Made by a program: the position numbers and the translations under genes. From positions 1 through 38,285 of IMG/VR virus record IMGVR_UViG_3300010883_000123: 38,285 bases of DNA. One strand, given 5' to 3'. Below the pieces are notes generated by a model. That model searched no databases. It saw only the letters and a program-made list of their open reading frames with translations, and was not told the DNA's origin. Within the stretch, counting starts at the first letter, position 1; the number at the start of each line of letters is the position of its first letter. Below are positions 1 to 9,673 of this stretch, in pieces. The DNA is from a virus.

Positions 1-1047
1 ACAAACTTCCTCTTTTTCTTCTCTACAACAATTATAGTCTATATTAGTGTGGTCCAACCCTCTACTCATTGCTGAATACGCTGTTGTACCACCACTATAA
101 TCAATATAATTAATTTCATTTAAAGTGTAAGCTGTGTACCAGGAAGAAATTGTTGTGATTACTCCGGTACCTGACAATCCTACATTTACCACACTACCTG
201 TTGGTGGGTAAGGGTTAGGTCCGTATTGTTTAAGTACCTTTAATTGACTGGTGTACGAATGCCCTGTTACCGCAAAAGGTGTTTCTACCCAATTACTACT
301 TAACGTGTCCCAAACATCAGGATTACTATCACCCCAAAATATCCAATCTTGTGTTACTGCGTCACACCCTATCGGGTCTCCAATGTTAGGTGCTAGAAGA
401 GAAAAATTACCAAATGGGTTAGGTATTGTTGGTGTGTTAAAGTACGGGATAGGTATAGTCTTAGAGATAAATGTCGTTCCCCAAGGGTTTATTTGACTTA
501 CTGTTATAGTGTATCCTGTACTGGGTGTCGGGTATGTATGACTTGATGCCGTTTGTAGTGGGGGTGTAAGTTGACTTGTATTACCATCGCCCCAATCCAC
601 ATCATAAGGTGCAACCCTTAAAAATTTTTTAAATTCTACATCAGAAGTATTAAATATCGTTATAGTATTATTGTTACCAGTATAAACAAAATTAACTAAC
701 ACATCTCTTTGTATGGCTAACCCATCAAACGGAGTATACACACCAATATCATTAAAGTCTTGGGTTAGTAAGATTGGGATAGTTATCCCAGTTAAACATG
801 GTGGTTCTGGTGGTAGGGGAGCTGTAGATGTTAGACTTCTCCACAAATCACACCTATAATCGTCTTTTACTTTTGCTTTCCAATAAGTACACTTACCCAC
901 TTGATTAAAAAAACAATTATTACAATTCTGTCCTTGATTTAAAAGATGTTTTTGGTCAGAGACGTAAGAATGTGGCAATTGTGCTGGTATAGCGTCCAAC
1001 TGTCCAGGGTATAACCTTCTTCTAATTTGTATTGATTGTGTTTCCAT
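1..1047 (-). CDS. Probable virion structural protein with HiPIP-like Cys motif (3' end outside window)
   Basis: An uninterrupted minus-strand reading frame of 349 codons starts at ATG 1047 and runs off the left edge, so the C-terminus is missing. The start lies 3 bases after the stop of the 316-aa gene, in the same structural gene string. Near the N-terminus is the pattern C42-x2-C45-x7-C53-x12-C66-x2-W69, with phenylalanines after C45 and a glycine before C53. This looks like the [4Fe-4S] cluster motif of high-potential iron-sulfur proteins. The rest is rich in Pro, Thr, Gly and Asn. A V-D-W-G-D-G-N stretch and two further W-G-D/W-G-T turns suggest PKD/Ig-like beta-sandwich repeats, as in tail fibre or baseplate decoration proteins. 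More Cys (a CC pair and one further Cys) sit at the cut edge. No family was confidently recognised. The structural role is inferred from position and composition; the cluster is inferred from spacing alone. Confidence 0.72.
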   Translation of the reverse strand, partial: METQSIQIRRRLYPGQLDAIPAQLPHSYVSDQKHLLNQGQNCNNCFFNQVGKCTYWKAKVKDDYRCDLWRSLTSTAPLPPEPPCLTGITIPILLTQDFNDIGVYTPFDGLAIQRDVLVNFVYTGNNNTITIFNTSDVEFKKFLRVAPYDVDWGDGNTSQLTPPLQTASSHTYPTPSTGYTITVSQINPWGTTFISKTIPIPYFNTPTIPNPFGNFSLLAPNIGDPIGCDAVTQDWIFWGDSNPDVWDTLSSNWVETPFAVTGHSYTSQLKVLKQYGPNPYPPTGSVVNVGLSGTGVITTISSWYTAYTLNEINYIDYSGGTTAYSAMSRGLDHTNIDYNCCREEKEEVC

Positions 1048-1050
1048 ATA

Positions 1051-2001
1051 TTATGTTGGGTTTACGTACTCCCAAAACTCTATGGGGCTACTTATACTGG
1101 TACCTACTCTTGTTCCTGCTAAATCTTCAATCCAATATGTGAAGTTATTTTTATCTATTAATAATTTATAATACATATTATTAGCTGCGTCAAAACTTGT
1201 CTGGTTTGGTAGGGTTGTAGGTAATACGTTTGTAAATCTTACCACCTTACCATCTCTTCCATTATAAAACTTAGCAGACATAAAAAAAGTATTAATGTTT
1301 AAATACGTACTCTCTTTTAACCAATAAAAAAAATAACCAATACTTTTATTGTCCATATCAAATTGGTATCTTGGTATTGGGACATCTTTAGTCGTATCTA
1401 ATATTGTGTTGGTTCCACTAGCGTCTAATATCGGTCCATCAGGTACATTCATATTTAGAGCCCCCCAATCAGTTGTTATGTTAGCTGGTCCACTACCATC
1501 ACTAACGTTTCTACAATCAGCATCTATTGCACATAGTGGTAATCTGGTACCATTTACCGGACTTAACAAATTAGACATGTAGAATTTTTGTCTAGTTTTA
1601 ATATTACTATCGTAAAAATCTAATTTAAAAAAACTTTTTAATAAATCAGATGTGTTTTCGGCTAAGTCAGCATTCGTATACCCTTTAAAATTAAACCCAA
1701 ATGGTAGGGGTTGGGTTGGTGCTATTGCTGGGAGTGGGTTGGACCAGGTAGTGTTAAAACTATCAAAAAAATTAAACTGATAAAATATGTCTGGACTTTC
1801 TTCGGTGTTGTTAGCTAAGGGTGCGTGTCTAAACCTAGTGACTTCAAAATCTTTAGTGGGATTTACTAATTGTCTAACCACGTCATCTTCGTATACCTTT
1901 ATTAAGTCTTCTCTACCAGCTTCGTCAAAAGTAGTTCCAAAACCTAACTGTATGGTTGGGTCTTTTGTGTTTATATTAAATGTAAATTTATTCACAGCCA
2001 T
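1051..2001 (-). CDS. Putative virion structural protein, 316 aa
   Basis: Complete 316-aa frame whose ATG overlaps the end of the upstream 597-aa gene by 14 bases, suggesting translational coupling. No named family is recognised. The protein is rich in Asn, Thr, Phe and Tyr, lacks a signal peptide or membrane segment, and looks like an all-beta virion protein. Its last third (K-Y/F-Y-N-G-R-D-G-K-V-V-R-F-T-N, then a Y-Y-K-L-L-I-D-K-N-N-F-T-Y segment) reads like a beta-rich binding or attachment domain. Position in the run gp25-gp6-1172 aa-597 aa-316 aa-349+ aa corresponds to where T4 keeps baseplate wedge and short fibre genes (7 to 12). A baseplate-peripheral or fibre-attachment role is therefore reasonable but unproven. 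Two Cys lie in a C-A-I-D-A-D-C loop. Confidence 0.7.
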   Translation of the reverse strand: MAVNKFTFNINTKDPTIQLGFGTTFDEAGREDLIKVYEDDVVRQLVNPTKDFEVTRFRHAPLANNTEESPDIFYQFNFFDSFNTTWSNPLPAIAPTQPLPFGFNFKGYTNADLAENTSDLLKSFFKLDFYDSNIKTRQKFYMSNLLSPVNGTRLPLCAIDADCRNVSDGSGPANITTDWGALNMNVPDGPILDASGTNTILDTTKDVPIPRYQFDMDNKSIGYFFYWLKESTYLNINTFFMSAKFYNGRDGKVVRFTNVLPTTLPNQTSFDAANNMYYKLLIDKNNFTYWIEDLAGTRVGTSISSPIEFWEYVNPT

Positions 2002-3781
2002 CTATTAAAAGGTCATTTACTATCTCTGTTATCCCTGTAACTGACAGGTCTGATTCCGCTCTAACTTGTTTTTGCACATAAAACGGAATTATTTTACTTG
2101 GGTACTGTGCATTATTCATAAATGGGTAGTCCACACCATGTCCTCCATCAATAAACCCTATTTCCCACAAATCTCTCCATCTCCAAGTTTTTTCTTTTTC
2201 CCAATATTCTGCCCAATCTGGTACGTCAATTACTTCTTGTGGGTCACCAAATTCAATATAAGTTGAAAATCTTCTAATTGGGACTTCGTGGTGTGGTTTA
2301 TAAATATAACCCTTAATCCCATCTATTGTATTTTGACCGTGATTAAATACTGTTGGATTCCACGAGAACTGATGCATTGGTTCACTTATAACTCTTTCTT
2401 TTAACTCTTCTGCGTTATATTCACAAAAATCCCCCCTTAATAAATCCCCAACTCTTAATTCGGTTCCCCTCATTAATCCGGTACCACCTGGTAATGTGTC
2501 CACTATTGCTCCTGAAGGTTGTTCGTCCCCAACACTCCCTCTTACTATATTAGGACCTACAGGCCCAAAAGGTAATGGGACCGATGCCGCGTCTGAAACC
2601 CCATCAATCGAGGTATCCATATAAGTTAAAGGAAAATTCCACCCCCAACCATACTTGGGAGGATATATGAAGTATCCTAAATTATTTCTTAAAAATACTG
2701 TCACATATAAATTAGTTAGTGGTCTACCTAAATTATCTCTTAATGTTTTAACATCCACGTCTTTATTAAAAGAATATAGGTAAGATGGAAAACTATTTTT
2801 AATCGATACTCTACAATTTCCGGTTGGTGTTACTCTATCAATTTGTGTAACATCTGGAAATACACCTTGTTCGAATCCACAGTCGTCTAATACCGTATCT
2901 GAAACATTGGTGACAATCTTATTAACCCGGACGTAATAACTAGAAATGCTTTCAACACTAGATTTATTTGTTTGTCTTTTCATGGTTCCCATTGATAGGT
3001 TGGGTAAGGCTGGGAATCCTACTACAGTACCTTGTGGGATTAATAGATTAAATATTTTTTCATTAGACTTTCTAGTATTATCACCTAAACTATATACGGG
3101 CATCGTATCATCTCTTAGTGTATATGTAGTTCCTTTTCCATCATCCATGTTTAATACAACATACTCTCCTTTACTTAATCCGTGTGGTGCAGCACAATAA
3201 AATCTAACCATATCCCTACCATTAAGCACTGTTTGTTGTGTGTAGAAAGGAATTCCTTGATTTGCTAAAAAAGCGATTGAGTTTGTCGTAGGTGACTGTT
3301 CCATCTGAAACCACATTTTCTGGTCACTCATACATTCTGCTGGATAAGAAAGAAACATGTTCCAGTTAGTTGTGGTTGAAAGAAATTCGTCCACATCTTT
3401 TCTTTTCATATCAAACTCTTTAAACTGTGGATAACCAGCCCATGGTGAATATGCGGTACCACCTGATGTGTGGTTGTAATATAGTTGTTGAAATAAAAGT
3501 GTAGTAAATCCACTTGAACTGGATGAGGTATCCGTATTTATCGCCAGTCCATTATAGTTGTTATCCACAAAAGGAGATATCTTACCATAAACCCTATAAT
3601 TGCTTATATTTTGTCTTTCTTCGTTAAATCTTTCATTAATATTAAGACCAACAGTCCTGTCACCTTGTATTAAAGGTCTTGACGTATCATTTAATGTTAC
3701 TTGAAAAGTTAAATCTTCTTCAGTTGCTCCAGCAAATTTCTTGCTCGGTAGTACTTTTAATATGTTTTCTCTATTTCCCAT
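1988..3781 (-). CDS. Putative baseplate/tail structural protein, 597 aa
   Basis: Complete 597-aa frame starting at ATG 3781, 3 bases after the stop of the 1172-aa gene; its end overlaps the 316-aa gene by 14 bases. I recognise no named domain. It is rich in Tyr, Pro, Asn and Gly with many short beta-like segments, and no signal peptide or membrane segment. The C-terminal quarter has an aromatic and charged patch (D-W-A-E-Y-W-E-K-E-K-T-W-R-W-R-D-L-W) followed by G-G-H-G-V-D-Y-P-F. Tight spacing with its neighbours implies co-expression with the baseplate genes gp25 and gp6 upstream. It sits where T4 carries gp8- to gp10-type wedge proteins. Role inferred from synteny only; a receptor-binding or fibre protein is an alternative. 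Confidence 0.7.
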   Translation of the reverse strand: MGNRENILKVLPSKKFAGATEEDLTFQVTLNDTSRPLIQGDRTVGLNINERFNEERQNISNYRVYGKISPFVDNNYNGLAINTDTSSSSSGFTTLLFQQLYYNHTSGGTAYSPWAGYPQFKEFDMKRKDVDEFLSTTTNWNMFLSYPAECMSDQKMWFQMEQSPTTNSIAFLANQGIPFYTQQTVLNGRDMVRFYCAAPHGLSKGEYVVLNMDDGKGTTYTLRDDTMPVYSLGDNTRKSNEKIFNLLIPQGTVVGFPALPNLSMGTMKRQTNKSSVESISSYYVRVNKIVTNVSDTVLDDCGFEQGVFPDVTQIDRVTPTGNCRVSIKNSFPSYLYSFNKDVDVKTLRDNLGRPLTNLYVTVFLRNNLGYFIYPPKYGWGWNFPLTYMDTSIDGVSDAASVPLPFGPVGPNIVRGSVGDEQPSGAIVDTLPGGTGLMRGTELRVGDLLRGDFCEYNAEELKERVISEPMHQFSWNPTVFNHGQNTIDGIKGYIYKPHHEVPIRRFSTYIEFGDPQEVIDVPDWAEYWEKEKTWRWRDLWEIGFIDGGHGVDYPFMNNAQYPSKIIPFYVQKQVRAESDLSVTGITEIVNDLLIDGCE

Positions 3782-3784
3782 AAT

Positions 3785-6700
3785 CTAGTCTGTTGGTGGC
3801 ATGTAACCATTAACAAATTTGTCGTACGCGTTATTTCCTTGGTATAGTCCAAAATAATAATGGTAGTACCCCATAGAAACTTCACTAGTTGATGGTATGT
3901 CAACTATAGGACCTGTGGGTGGAACAATTATCGGACCTGGTTGGGATTTATTAGTTATTATTTTCATACTGGTACCGTCTGATGCATCCCAACTATTGTT
4001 CCTAGTACCAAAAGTAGGACTTGTTTTTTTCCATGGGTACATTGGGATGGTTTGTGAACGTGAGTAACCTCCAGAATTACCCATTACTTTATTTCTCAAA
4101 CCTAAATCTGCAACCTTAAAAGGTATATTACTATTAACAGCCTGAATTTTAGGGTCTATAATACTAAAAGGTAGGGGTCCGTAATTTGGGTCTTCAGGAT
4201 AATAAAAAGGACTCATGTATTTATGAATTCCTAATTCATTATTAAAAGATACTCCTTGAGATATGTCCCCATCTAACAACCTGTGTTGACCTCCCGCCAT
4301 ACCAGCGGTACTAGCCTTAATAACCCTATTATTTCTATTGGTGGCACCACCAGTTGATGGGTACCCAAATACTTGCCAACTTCTATACCCACCAAACCAG
4401 TTATTAATACCAGTAAATTGTATTTCCCAGAAACTGTATCTCATCAATTTTTGGTTAATAAAATAGTCTAGGATACCACCTGGGGATTTAGCTGAAGAAG
4501 ATTCTAGTTGGTCAATAAAAAAGTCGTCGTCTTTGGAGTCACCACAGTCCACACATGAGTTATTTGTGGTTAGGTCTTCAAAAGTACCTAACTCTAATAT
4601 CGTAGTGGGGTAGTTAATTCCTTTATACATTTGTCTATATGTTAGATTACCAGTTGCTCCACCACTATCTGGTAAAATATAATTAAATGTGTAAGCTGCA
4701 TTAATGTTGGATTTTTTAAAAGTTCCTGACGCCGCATTATAAGGACAACTTCTATAGTAGTATTCTTTTGGTCCTAGTCCATCGTCTGGACCAACTAAAA
4801 TATCTCTACAGAAATAGTCTGTTGTGGTTTCTGTTAGTGTTGTTGGGTCTGTTGTTTTTATTTTTTTATTATCAAATCTAAAATGGTAAAGTGTTCCTCT
4901 AATCCATGATGCCCAAAAACCCATATTAAAAATACCTTGACATAGACCATTATATATATTCTTTCTTACTCTCCACTCATTAAGACCAAAAAATATTTTA
5001 ACTAGTCTTAACAATAAAAAAGTAGCGATAAGTATTATAAATAAATCTATGATTACTCCAAAAATTACAGGCCCTAAAGCAGCTCCGACACCTGGTATCC
5101 ATGCCACAGCAAGTCCTACACCTACCATAGTCCACATTGCCGTAGTAAACGCCCCTTTAAAACCTGAACCATCAAAACTAATAATGTAACAACCTTTCAT
5201 ACTTGTATTGTTTTGACCTTGGTTGTCCCATTTTTCATTATGTTCTTCACTATAATATAGTGTACTACCTTCTGTTAAAGCTGGAATTTGACAATTAGGG
5301 TCGTCGACATTTGGATTACCCGAAGTTTCATCCAAATCACCAATACCAAAAATACCAGGCATACTTAAAGTAAAAAATGAGCCACAATTACAATCTTCGC
5401 ATTCATCGTACTTGGTTAAGGGTAGTCTATATTTTGTAGATGTTAGCATACCAGCAAGTAAATTAGCTAACGTTATATTAAGGGCTACCTCCAGTATTGC
5501 AAATGCAAGAGCTCCTACAGCTCCAAGAATTGCACCCAGTGGGAGCATTGCACCTAAACCAATCACAATATTTAACATTTGTGTCATTGATATGGCTAAA
5601 TCGTTTATTGAAATTGCAACATATAATAAAAGACCGTAAGATTCCAGAATTACCATTACGGAGAGTATCATAATTGGTACGAATATAGACAATACAGTTA
5701 AAAATAGTGTAAGTTGTGACATTAAGAAAATATATGTCCCACCCCTAAACCCATCATTGGCTGGAAATTCTTTTATACTACCACTACAATCTTGTTCTTT
5801 AGGTGGGTTGGTACTTTTTATACCTATAAAACTAAACCTGTCTCTTTTTGCACTATATCCAGCATACATTTCACCTTTGCCCGGTATTTGAGTATTAATA
5901 GCACTAGCATCAAAAGGATTGTTGGTGTAGTCATTTCTATATAAGTCTATAAATTGTGAAAGTGTGTAGACTCTGTCTGGAAACATTTCATAAAAATAAT
6001 CTTCACCTAAAAATGCTGGAGAACTAAGGTAGTTGTCACACCTAATTGTTGTACTAGAACCCAAATCATGTGGGTAATCCAATAAGTCTGTGGAAAACGA
6101 ATAACTAGACATGAAACTTCCATTATCGTCATATTCTCTAATGTTAGGTACCAAATATTTTGCTTTACGGGTCTCAGAAGTATATTCGTTATCAAAACTA
6201 ATTCTAAATCTATATTTTCCTCTTGTGGGTACACCAATTGCTGGATTGTCCGATATTTGTTGTGTTCCAAATTCATCAGTATATACATAATCAAGATTCA
6301 TAGGAACCTTAGCTACAAATGAACCGGTACCATCTATACTATGTAAGTTAATTTTTTCTAGTTTGGGTCTACAAGAACAATTGGGGTTTGCGTCGTCATT
6401 CTCTTTGAACACCGTAAATCTAACCGCTTCTATTTTACCACTACCTGTAGTTAATTTGCAGACATCACCCTGAGTTCTACCTGGGCCACATTTCCAACCT
6501 AAACTACCACTATTATCGTCACTAAGAATACTACCCATAAATAAAGCGTTAGGTCTAAATTCTACATTTGAGTCTCTTAAATCAAAATCAACCCTAGATA
6601 TACCTGAATTACACATTTCGTCATCACCCCAAAAAGAAACAGACTCTACTGTTTTATTTTGTATTACAATTTGTGGTAAAGTGTCTAAATTCTCGGATTC

Positions 6701-7303
6701 GTTGAATACTGCTGAGTTTTTAAATTTTTCTATTGATACTCCTTGTGAAACAAAGTCAAAGGGTTTCATTGAGTAGCATCCAATATCACTAACGTCTACA
6801 GACATGTGTATTTGATGGACACCTAAAGGAACTCCCCAAATCATAAAATCACCATTTTCATTAGTTTTTGCACTAAATTTATAGTATTTTTCGTACACTT
6901 CTAGTTTAAGAGGGTTGGATATTGTCTCGTCTGCTGTTAAAAAACTGCCAGTAGGTGTGTGTCTATTATGTTGTTTGGTGGTTGGGAGTAGGTTGTATCT
7001 ATATCCTTCTTCGTTTTTATCTGTTACGTCTTTAAACGGATACATTTCTTTTATTGCGTCATCTTTTTCATCCTCCGCACTTAAAGGTATGAAAATAGAA
7101 ATCTTAGAGTTAGGGACCCCTAACCCACTATTCGCTACTACTCTACCTACAATTACACCATAGTCAGCACACATTCTTGCGTAAACTTCTGACTGAGTCA
7201 ATTTTAGACTTAGTATCTCTAAAAGGTCGAAATCTTGTTGTAAGTCTACCTTAACAAAACTGTCTTCCCCTACTTTAGTTCTTATTCTATATGATTTAGA
7301 CAT
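3785..7303 (-). CDS. Large virion-associated protein with carboxypeptidase-regulatory-like N-domain and two hydrophobic clusters
   Basis: Complete 1172-aa frame, ATG at 7303, stop TAG. Residues about 45-175 (V-I-V-G-R-V ... T-N-E-N-G-D-F ... G-V-P-L-G-V-H-Q-I) resemble the beta-sandwich carboxypeptidase regulatory-like fold found in adhesin and virion proteins. Two strongly hydrophobic clusters follow, at about 523-625 (several potential helices) and 718-773. Between them is a Cys-rich, hydrophilic segment (C-E-D-C-N-C near 634-639). The C-terminal 400 residues are Gly/Tyr/Asn-rich. Its place directly after gp6 is that of T4 gp7 (1032 aa), but gp7 has no membrane segments. The protein could therefore insert into the host envelope during DNA entry, or could be a membrane-anchored assembly factor. 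A TATTTAT element lies 15 bases upstream of the start. Function uncertain; coding status clear. Confidence 0.78.
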   Translation of the reverse strand: MSKSYRIRTKVGEDSFVKVDLQQDFDLLEILSLKLTQSEVYARMCADYGVIVGRVVANSGLGVPNSKISIFIPLSAEDEKDDAIKEMYPFKDVTDKNEEGYRYNLLPTTKQHNRHTPTGSFLTADETISNPLKLEVYEKYYKFSAKTNENGDFMIWGVPLGVHQIHMSVDVSDIGCYSMKPFDFVSQGVSIEKFKNSAVFNESENLDTLPQIVIQNKTVESVSFWGDDEMCNSGISRVDFDLRDSNVEFRPNALFMGSILSDDNSGSLGWKCGPGRTQGDVCKLTTGSGKIEAVRFTVFKENDDANPNCSCRPKLEKINLHSIDGTGSFVAKVPMNLDYVYTDEFGTQQISDNPAIGVPTRGKYRFRISFDNEYTSETRKAKYLVPNIREYDDNGSFMSSYSFSTDLLDYPHDLGSSTTIRCDNYLSSPAFLGEDYFYEMFPDRVYTLSQFIDLYRNDYTNNPFDASAINTQIPGKGEMYAGYSAKRDRFSFIGIKSTNPPKEQDCSGSIKEFPANDGFRGGTYIFLMSQLTLFLTVLSIFVPIMILSVMVILESYGLLLYVAISINDLAISMTQMLNIVIGLGAMLPLGAILGAVGALAFAILEVALNITLANLLAGMLTSTKYRLPLTKYDECEDCNCGSFFTLSMPGIFGIGDLDETSGNPNVDDPNCQIPALTEGSTLYYSEEHNEKWDNQGQNNTSMKGCYIISFDGSGFKGAFTTAMWTMVGVGLAVAWIPGVGAALGPVIFGVIIDLFIILIATFLLLRLVKIFFGLNEWRVRKNIYNGLCQGIFNMGFWASWIRGTLYHFRFDNKKIKTTDPTTLTETTTDYFCRDILVGPDDGLGPKEYYYRSCPYNAASGTFKKSNINAAYTFNYILPDSGGATGNLTYRQMYKGINYPTTILELGTFEDLTTNNSCVDCGDSKDDDFFIDQLESSSAKSPGGILDYFINQKLMRYSFWEIQFTGINNWFGGYRSWQVFGYPSTGGATNRNNRVIKASTAGMAGGQHRLLDGDISQGVSFNNELGIHKYMSPFYYPEDPNYGPLPFSIIDPKIQAVNSNIPFKVADLGLRNKVMGNSGGYSRSQTIPMYPWKKTSPTFGTRNNSWDASDGTSMKIITNKSQPGPIIVPPTGPIVDIPSTSEVSMGYYHYYFGLYQGNNAYDKFVNGYMPPTD

Positions 7304-7318
7304 GCATTACTTTAACAG

Positions 7319-7325
7319 ATAAATA
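7319..7325 (-). promoter_or_regulatory. TATTTAT element upstream of the 1172-aa gene
   Basis: On the coding strand TATTTAT ends 15 bases before ATG 7303, inside the 73-base gap after the gp6 gene start block. The same heptamer lies at similar distances before seven other starts, so a promoter or leader element is likely; the role is not proven. Confidence 0.4.
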
Positions 7326-7376
7326 TTTGTTCTATTGAAATTAAAAGTAATATAGACTACCTATTTGTAAATCTAA

Positions 7377-9215
7377 TTATGTGATGGATGGTTGGGTTAA
7401 AGTTTTAATCCTTACAGCGATATCTTTATTTGGCATTTTAACTTGAAATATCTGATTTGGTTGTGCGAATAGTGTCCCGTCAATTAAAGCTATTTCTTTT
7501 GTTGTTGTGTTTTTATATGGTTGTGATACGGTATTTTCCGAATATTCACCCCCCACATTATTTATTAATCTTAGGTCAACTAAATTAATAACTCCTGGTT
7601 GATTAACTATGTCTTTTGTTAATTCGCCGGTAAAAACATCTTTACCCATTTCTTTATTATCTGGACTAAAAAAAGTTGTAGTTTTATCAATAATGTTAGT
7701 TATTATGTCAGCTTGGTTAAATCCTGGGTCGATTATTAAGTCCATTTCTATACTTAAATCTATAACTTCTGCTGAAGTAACACTTATATAATCATTTAAC
7801 ATTCTATAATCTGAAAGATATTCAGCTATATTTTTCATCATGGTAGTACTTACTTTGGAGGTTAGTGACCCGTCTTCAGAATAAGATAATAAATTAATAA
7901 AAATCTTATTTTCTACTTCCATAACACCTACTTTTGCTGGTGAACCAAATAAACTAGGCATTGTTTGTATTCTGGAAACATAATCGTTAATTGTCACTGC
8001 TCTTTCTTGAGCAGAAAAATTAAAGGAGATATAGTTTCTTATTTCTTCGACACTTGGTTGGTTTGCCCCACCAATTGCTGAGGTTACATTGTTGACTGTT
8101 AAAGAATCTCTTACCGCTGAGTTAATGGTACTTATTGGTCCATTAATTGCAAAATCTATACTAGACACAGTATTGATACTATTCGGACCTACATTCGTCC
8201 CTTTACCACCACCTACCCTATACTGTATAAAGATAGTAGTGTTAGCTTGTGGTGACCTTCCCAAAGATAAGTTGTTCATATATTGGTTTAGGTCTAACTT
8301 GTATCCAGTAGATGAAAGTTCGTCAAGTGAGTCTTCAGCGGAACTACTTCCACCACCAAGGGTAAGAAAAAAGAATCCTTCTGGTGTATACTCACTAATA
8401 AATCTATTATCTGTATTTTGCCACTTACCAATCTTAATACCTGGTTTATCAGACCTTTTACTACTATCTTCGACAAATACTTTATCTTGCACTAAGGCTT
8501 CCACCTCATACCACTTACTAGTGGCGTTAATAAAGTCTGTGTTTTTTGGTAGGGATTGTATACTTGTACCGTCTTTTTGCATTACTGCAGTGACCCCAAG
8601 TACGTTTTTTTCTGGTAAAAATACTTTAAGAAAAGGTTTAACGTCAGTACTTGTTATTACTTTTTTAAATACTTTAGTTACACCATTAACAACCACTTCT
8701 CTTTTGGTTATTGTGTAATTAATTACGTTTCCATTTGCATCAAAGTTAGGTGTTTTAGTTCTATTTGGGAATCCCTTACTATCAAATGCGTTTGCAAAAT
8801 CAACATCGTTTACTAGTTCAAAAACTTCACCAGCACCTTTAAATTGTGAATTTCTACGTAGTAGTCCCAAGTATCTTGTATTTTCCTTATCACCCATAAC
8901 AGGTACAGTAACGGATAAATCAACTACCGCTACCGAAGGACGATTACCCGGTATTTTAAGACCATAAGTTCTTGCTATGTTAAATAGTGAAGACCTTTGT
9001 TGTGCGTATTGTAAAACTGTTTCTTGTAGACTTCTATCAATATGGTAATTAAGGTTATCCCCTATTGCCGCATTTAAGTCTAATAATACCGAAAATATAG
9101 AAGCGTCGTTAGCGTTCTGAATTAATTCAGGATATTGTTGTTTAACATATTTTAATAAATCGGTTCTTAAACCAACAAAATCTCTTTCTGTGTATGATAT
9201 TTTATTATTTGCCAC
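7377..9215 (-). CDS. gp6: Baseplate wedge protein, T4 gp6-like / baseplate J-like
   Basis: This 612-aa protein would form the iris-like ring of wedges around the contractile-tail baseplate hub. The N-terminus is the usual gp6/J signature: Y-T-E-R-D-F near residue 8, then an L-K-Y-V-K-Q-Q-Y-P-E segment, N-D-A-S-I-F-S-V-L-L-D-L and Y-H-I-D-R-S-L-Q-E-T, an A-R-T-Y-G-L-K-I-P-G turn and a beta domain. A central S-A-Q-E-R-A-V-T-I-N-D-Y segment matches baseplate J. The start is GTG at 9215, overlapping the TAG stop of gp25 (TAGTG), a typical coupling arrangement. The length is close to T4 gp6 (660 aa). The gp25-gp6 order is the conserved baseplate pair of contractile tails. I am confident in the family. 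Confidence 0.93.
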   Translation of the reverse strand: MANNKISYTERDFVGLRTDLLKYVKQQYPELIQNANDASIFSVLLDLNAAIGDNLNYHIDRSLQETVLQYAQQRSSLFNIARTYGLKIPGNRPSVAVVDLSVTVPVMGDKENTRYLGLLRRNSQFKGAGEVFELVNDVDFANAFDSKGFPNRTKTPNFDANGNVINYTITKREVVVNGVTKVFKKVITSTDVKPFLKVFLPEKNVLGVTAVMQKDGTSIQSLPKNTDFINATSKWYEVEALVQDKVFVEDSSKRSDKPGIKIGKWQNTDNRFISEYTPEGFFFLTLGGGSSSAEDSLDELSSTGYKLDLNQYMNNLSLGRSPQANTTIFIQYRVGGGKGTNVGPNSINTVSSIDFAINGPISTINSAVRDSLTVNNVTSAIGGANQPSVEEIRNYISFNFSAQERAVTINDYVSRIQTMPSLFGSPAKVGVMEVENKIFINLLSYSEDGSLTSKVSTTMMKNIAEYLSDYRMLNDYISVTSAEVIDLSIEMDLIIDPGFNQADIITNIIDKTTTFFSPDNKEMGKDVFTGELTKDIVNQPGVINLVDLRLINNVGGEYSENTVSQPYKNTTTKEIALIDGTLFAQPNQIFQVKMPNKDIAVRIKTLTQPSIT

Positions 9216-9673
9216 TATAAATTAATTATTACGAAATCTTTAGTTTGAAATGCACTACTAGTGGTAGTGAAATCAACTCTTATTTTAGCTGTATATTCTT
9301 CTGCTGCTCCACCAGCAACCCGATATACTCTATCGTCATTTGTGGTAACTAACGTACCTTCCGATTCTTCAGCTTCCAAAAGTGGCGTTACCTCTATATT
9401 GTCTATTCTTAGGTTTGGTATGTATTTGTCAACTTGTTCCCTTATCTCCGCTTCAATAGAATCAAATGTTGGTGTGTCCATAGGTTCAAAAATATACTCA
9501 TACAGTCGTGTACCAAAGTCAGGTAAAAAATACCTCATTCCTTTTCTAGTTAGGAGTAAGTGTATTAAATCTGCTTTAATCTCATCTTCTGGAGTGTCTG
9601 TCAAATCAAACATATACCCCAACCTACTCTTATTTAAAGGAAAATTTATCCCGTATGTTCCAAATTCTGGCAT
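9215..9673 (-). CDS. gp25: Baseplate wedge protein, T4 gp25-like
   Basis: This 152-aa protein belongs to the gp25/GpW baseplate family, which starts sheath assembly and clamps the wedge core. Recognisable parts are an I-K-A-D-L-I-H-L-L-L-T-R-K-G segment near residues 32-45, then R-Y-F-L-P-D-F-G-T-R-L-Y-E-Y-I-F-E-P near 47-64 (the hallmark G-T-R-L) and an A-E-I-R-E-Q helix near 80, then a C-terminal beta sheet. Length is near T4 gp25 (132 aa). Its ATG at 9673 overlaps the TAA of the preceding 43-aa gene (TAATG), and its TAG overlaps the GTG of gp6, so three genes are chained by stop-start overlaps. A TATTTAT element lies 14 bases upstream. Confidence 0.93.
   Translation of the reverse strand: MPEFGTYGINFPLNKSRLGYMFDLTDTPEDEIKADLIHLLLTRKGMRYFLPDFGTRLYEYIFEPMDTPTFDSIEAEIREQVDKYIPNLRIDNIEVTPLLEAEESEGTLVTTNDDRVYRVAGGAAEEYTAKIRVDFTTTSSAFQTKDFVIINL

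Noticed and set aside
8089-8718. 209-aa plus-strand frame opposite the gp6 gene
   Set aside because: It is antisense to a gene with a clear baseplate-wedge signature, shows no family pattern, and has biased Leu/Ser/Pro composition typical of a shadow frame.
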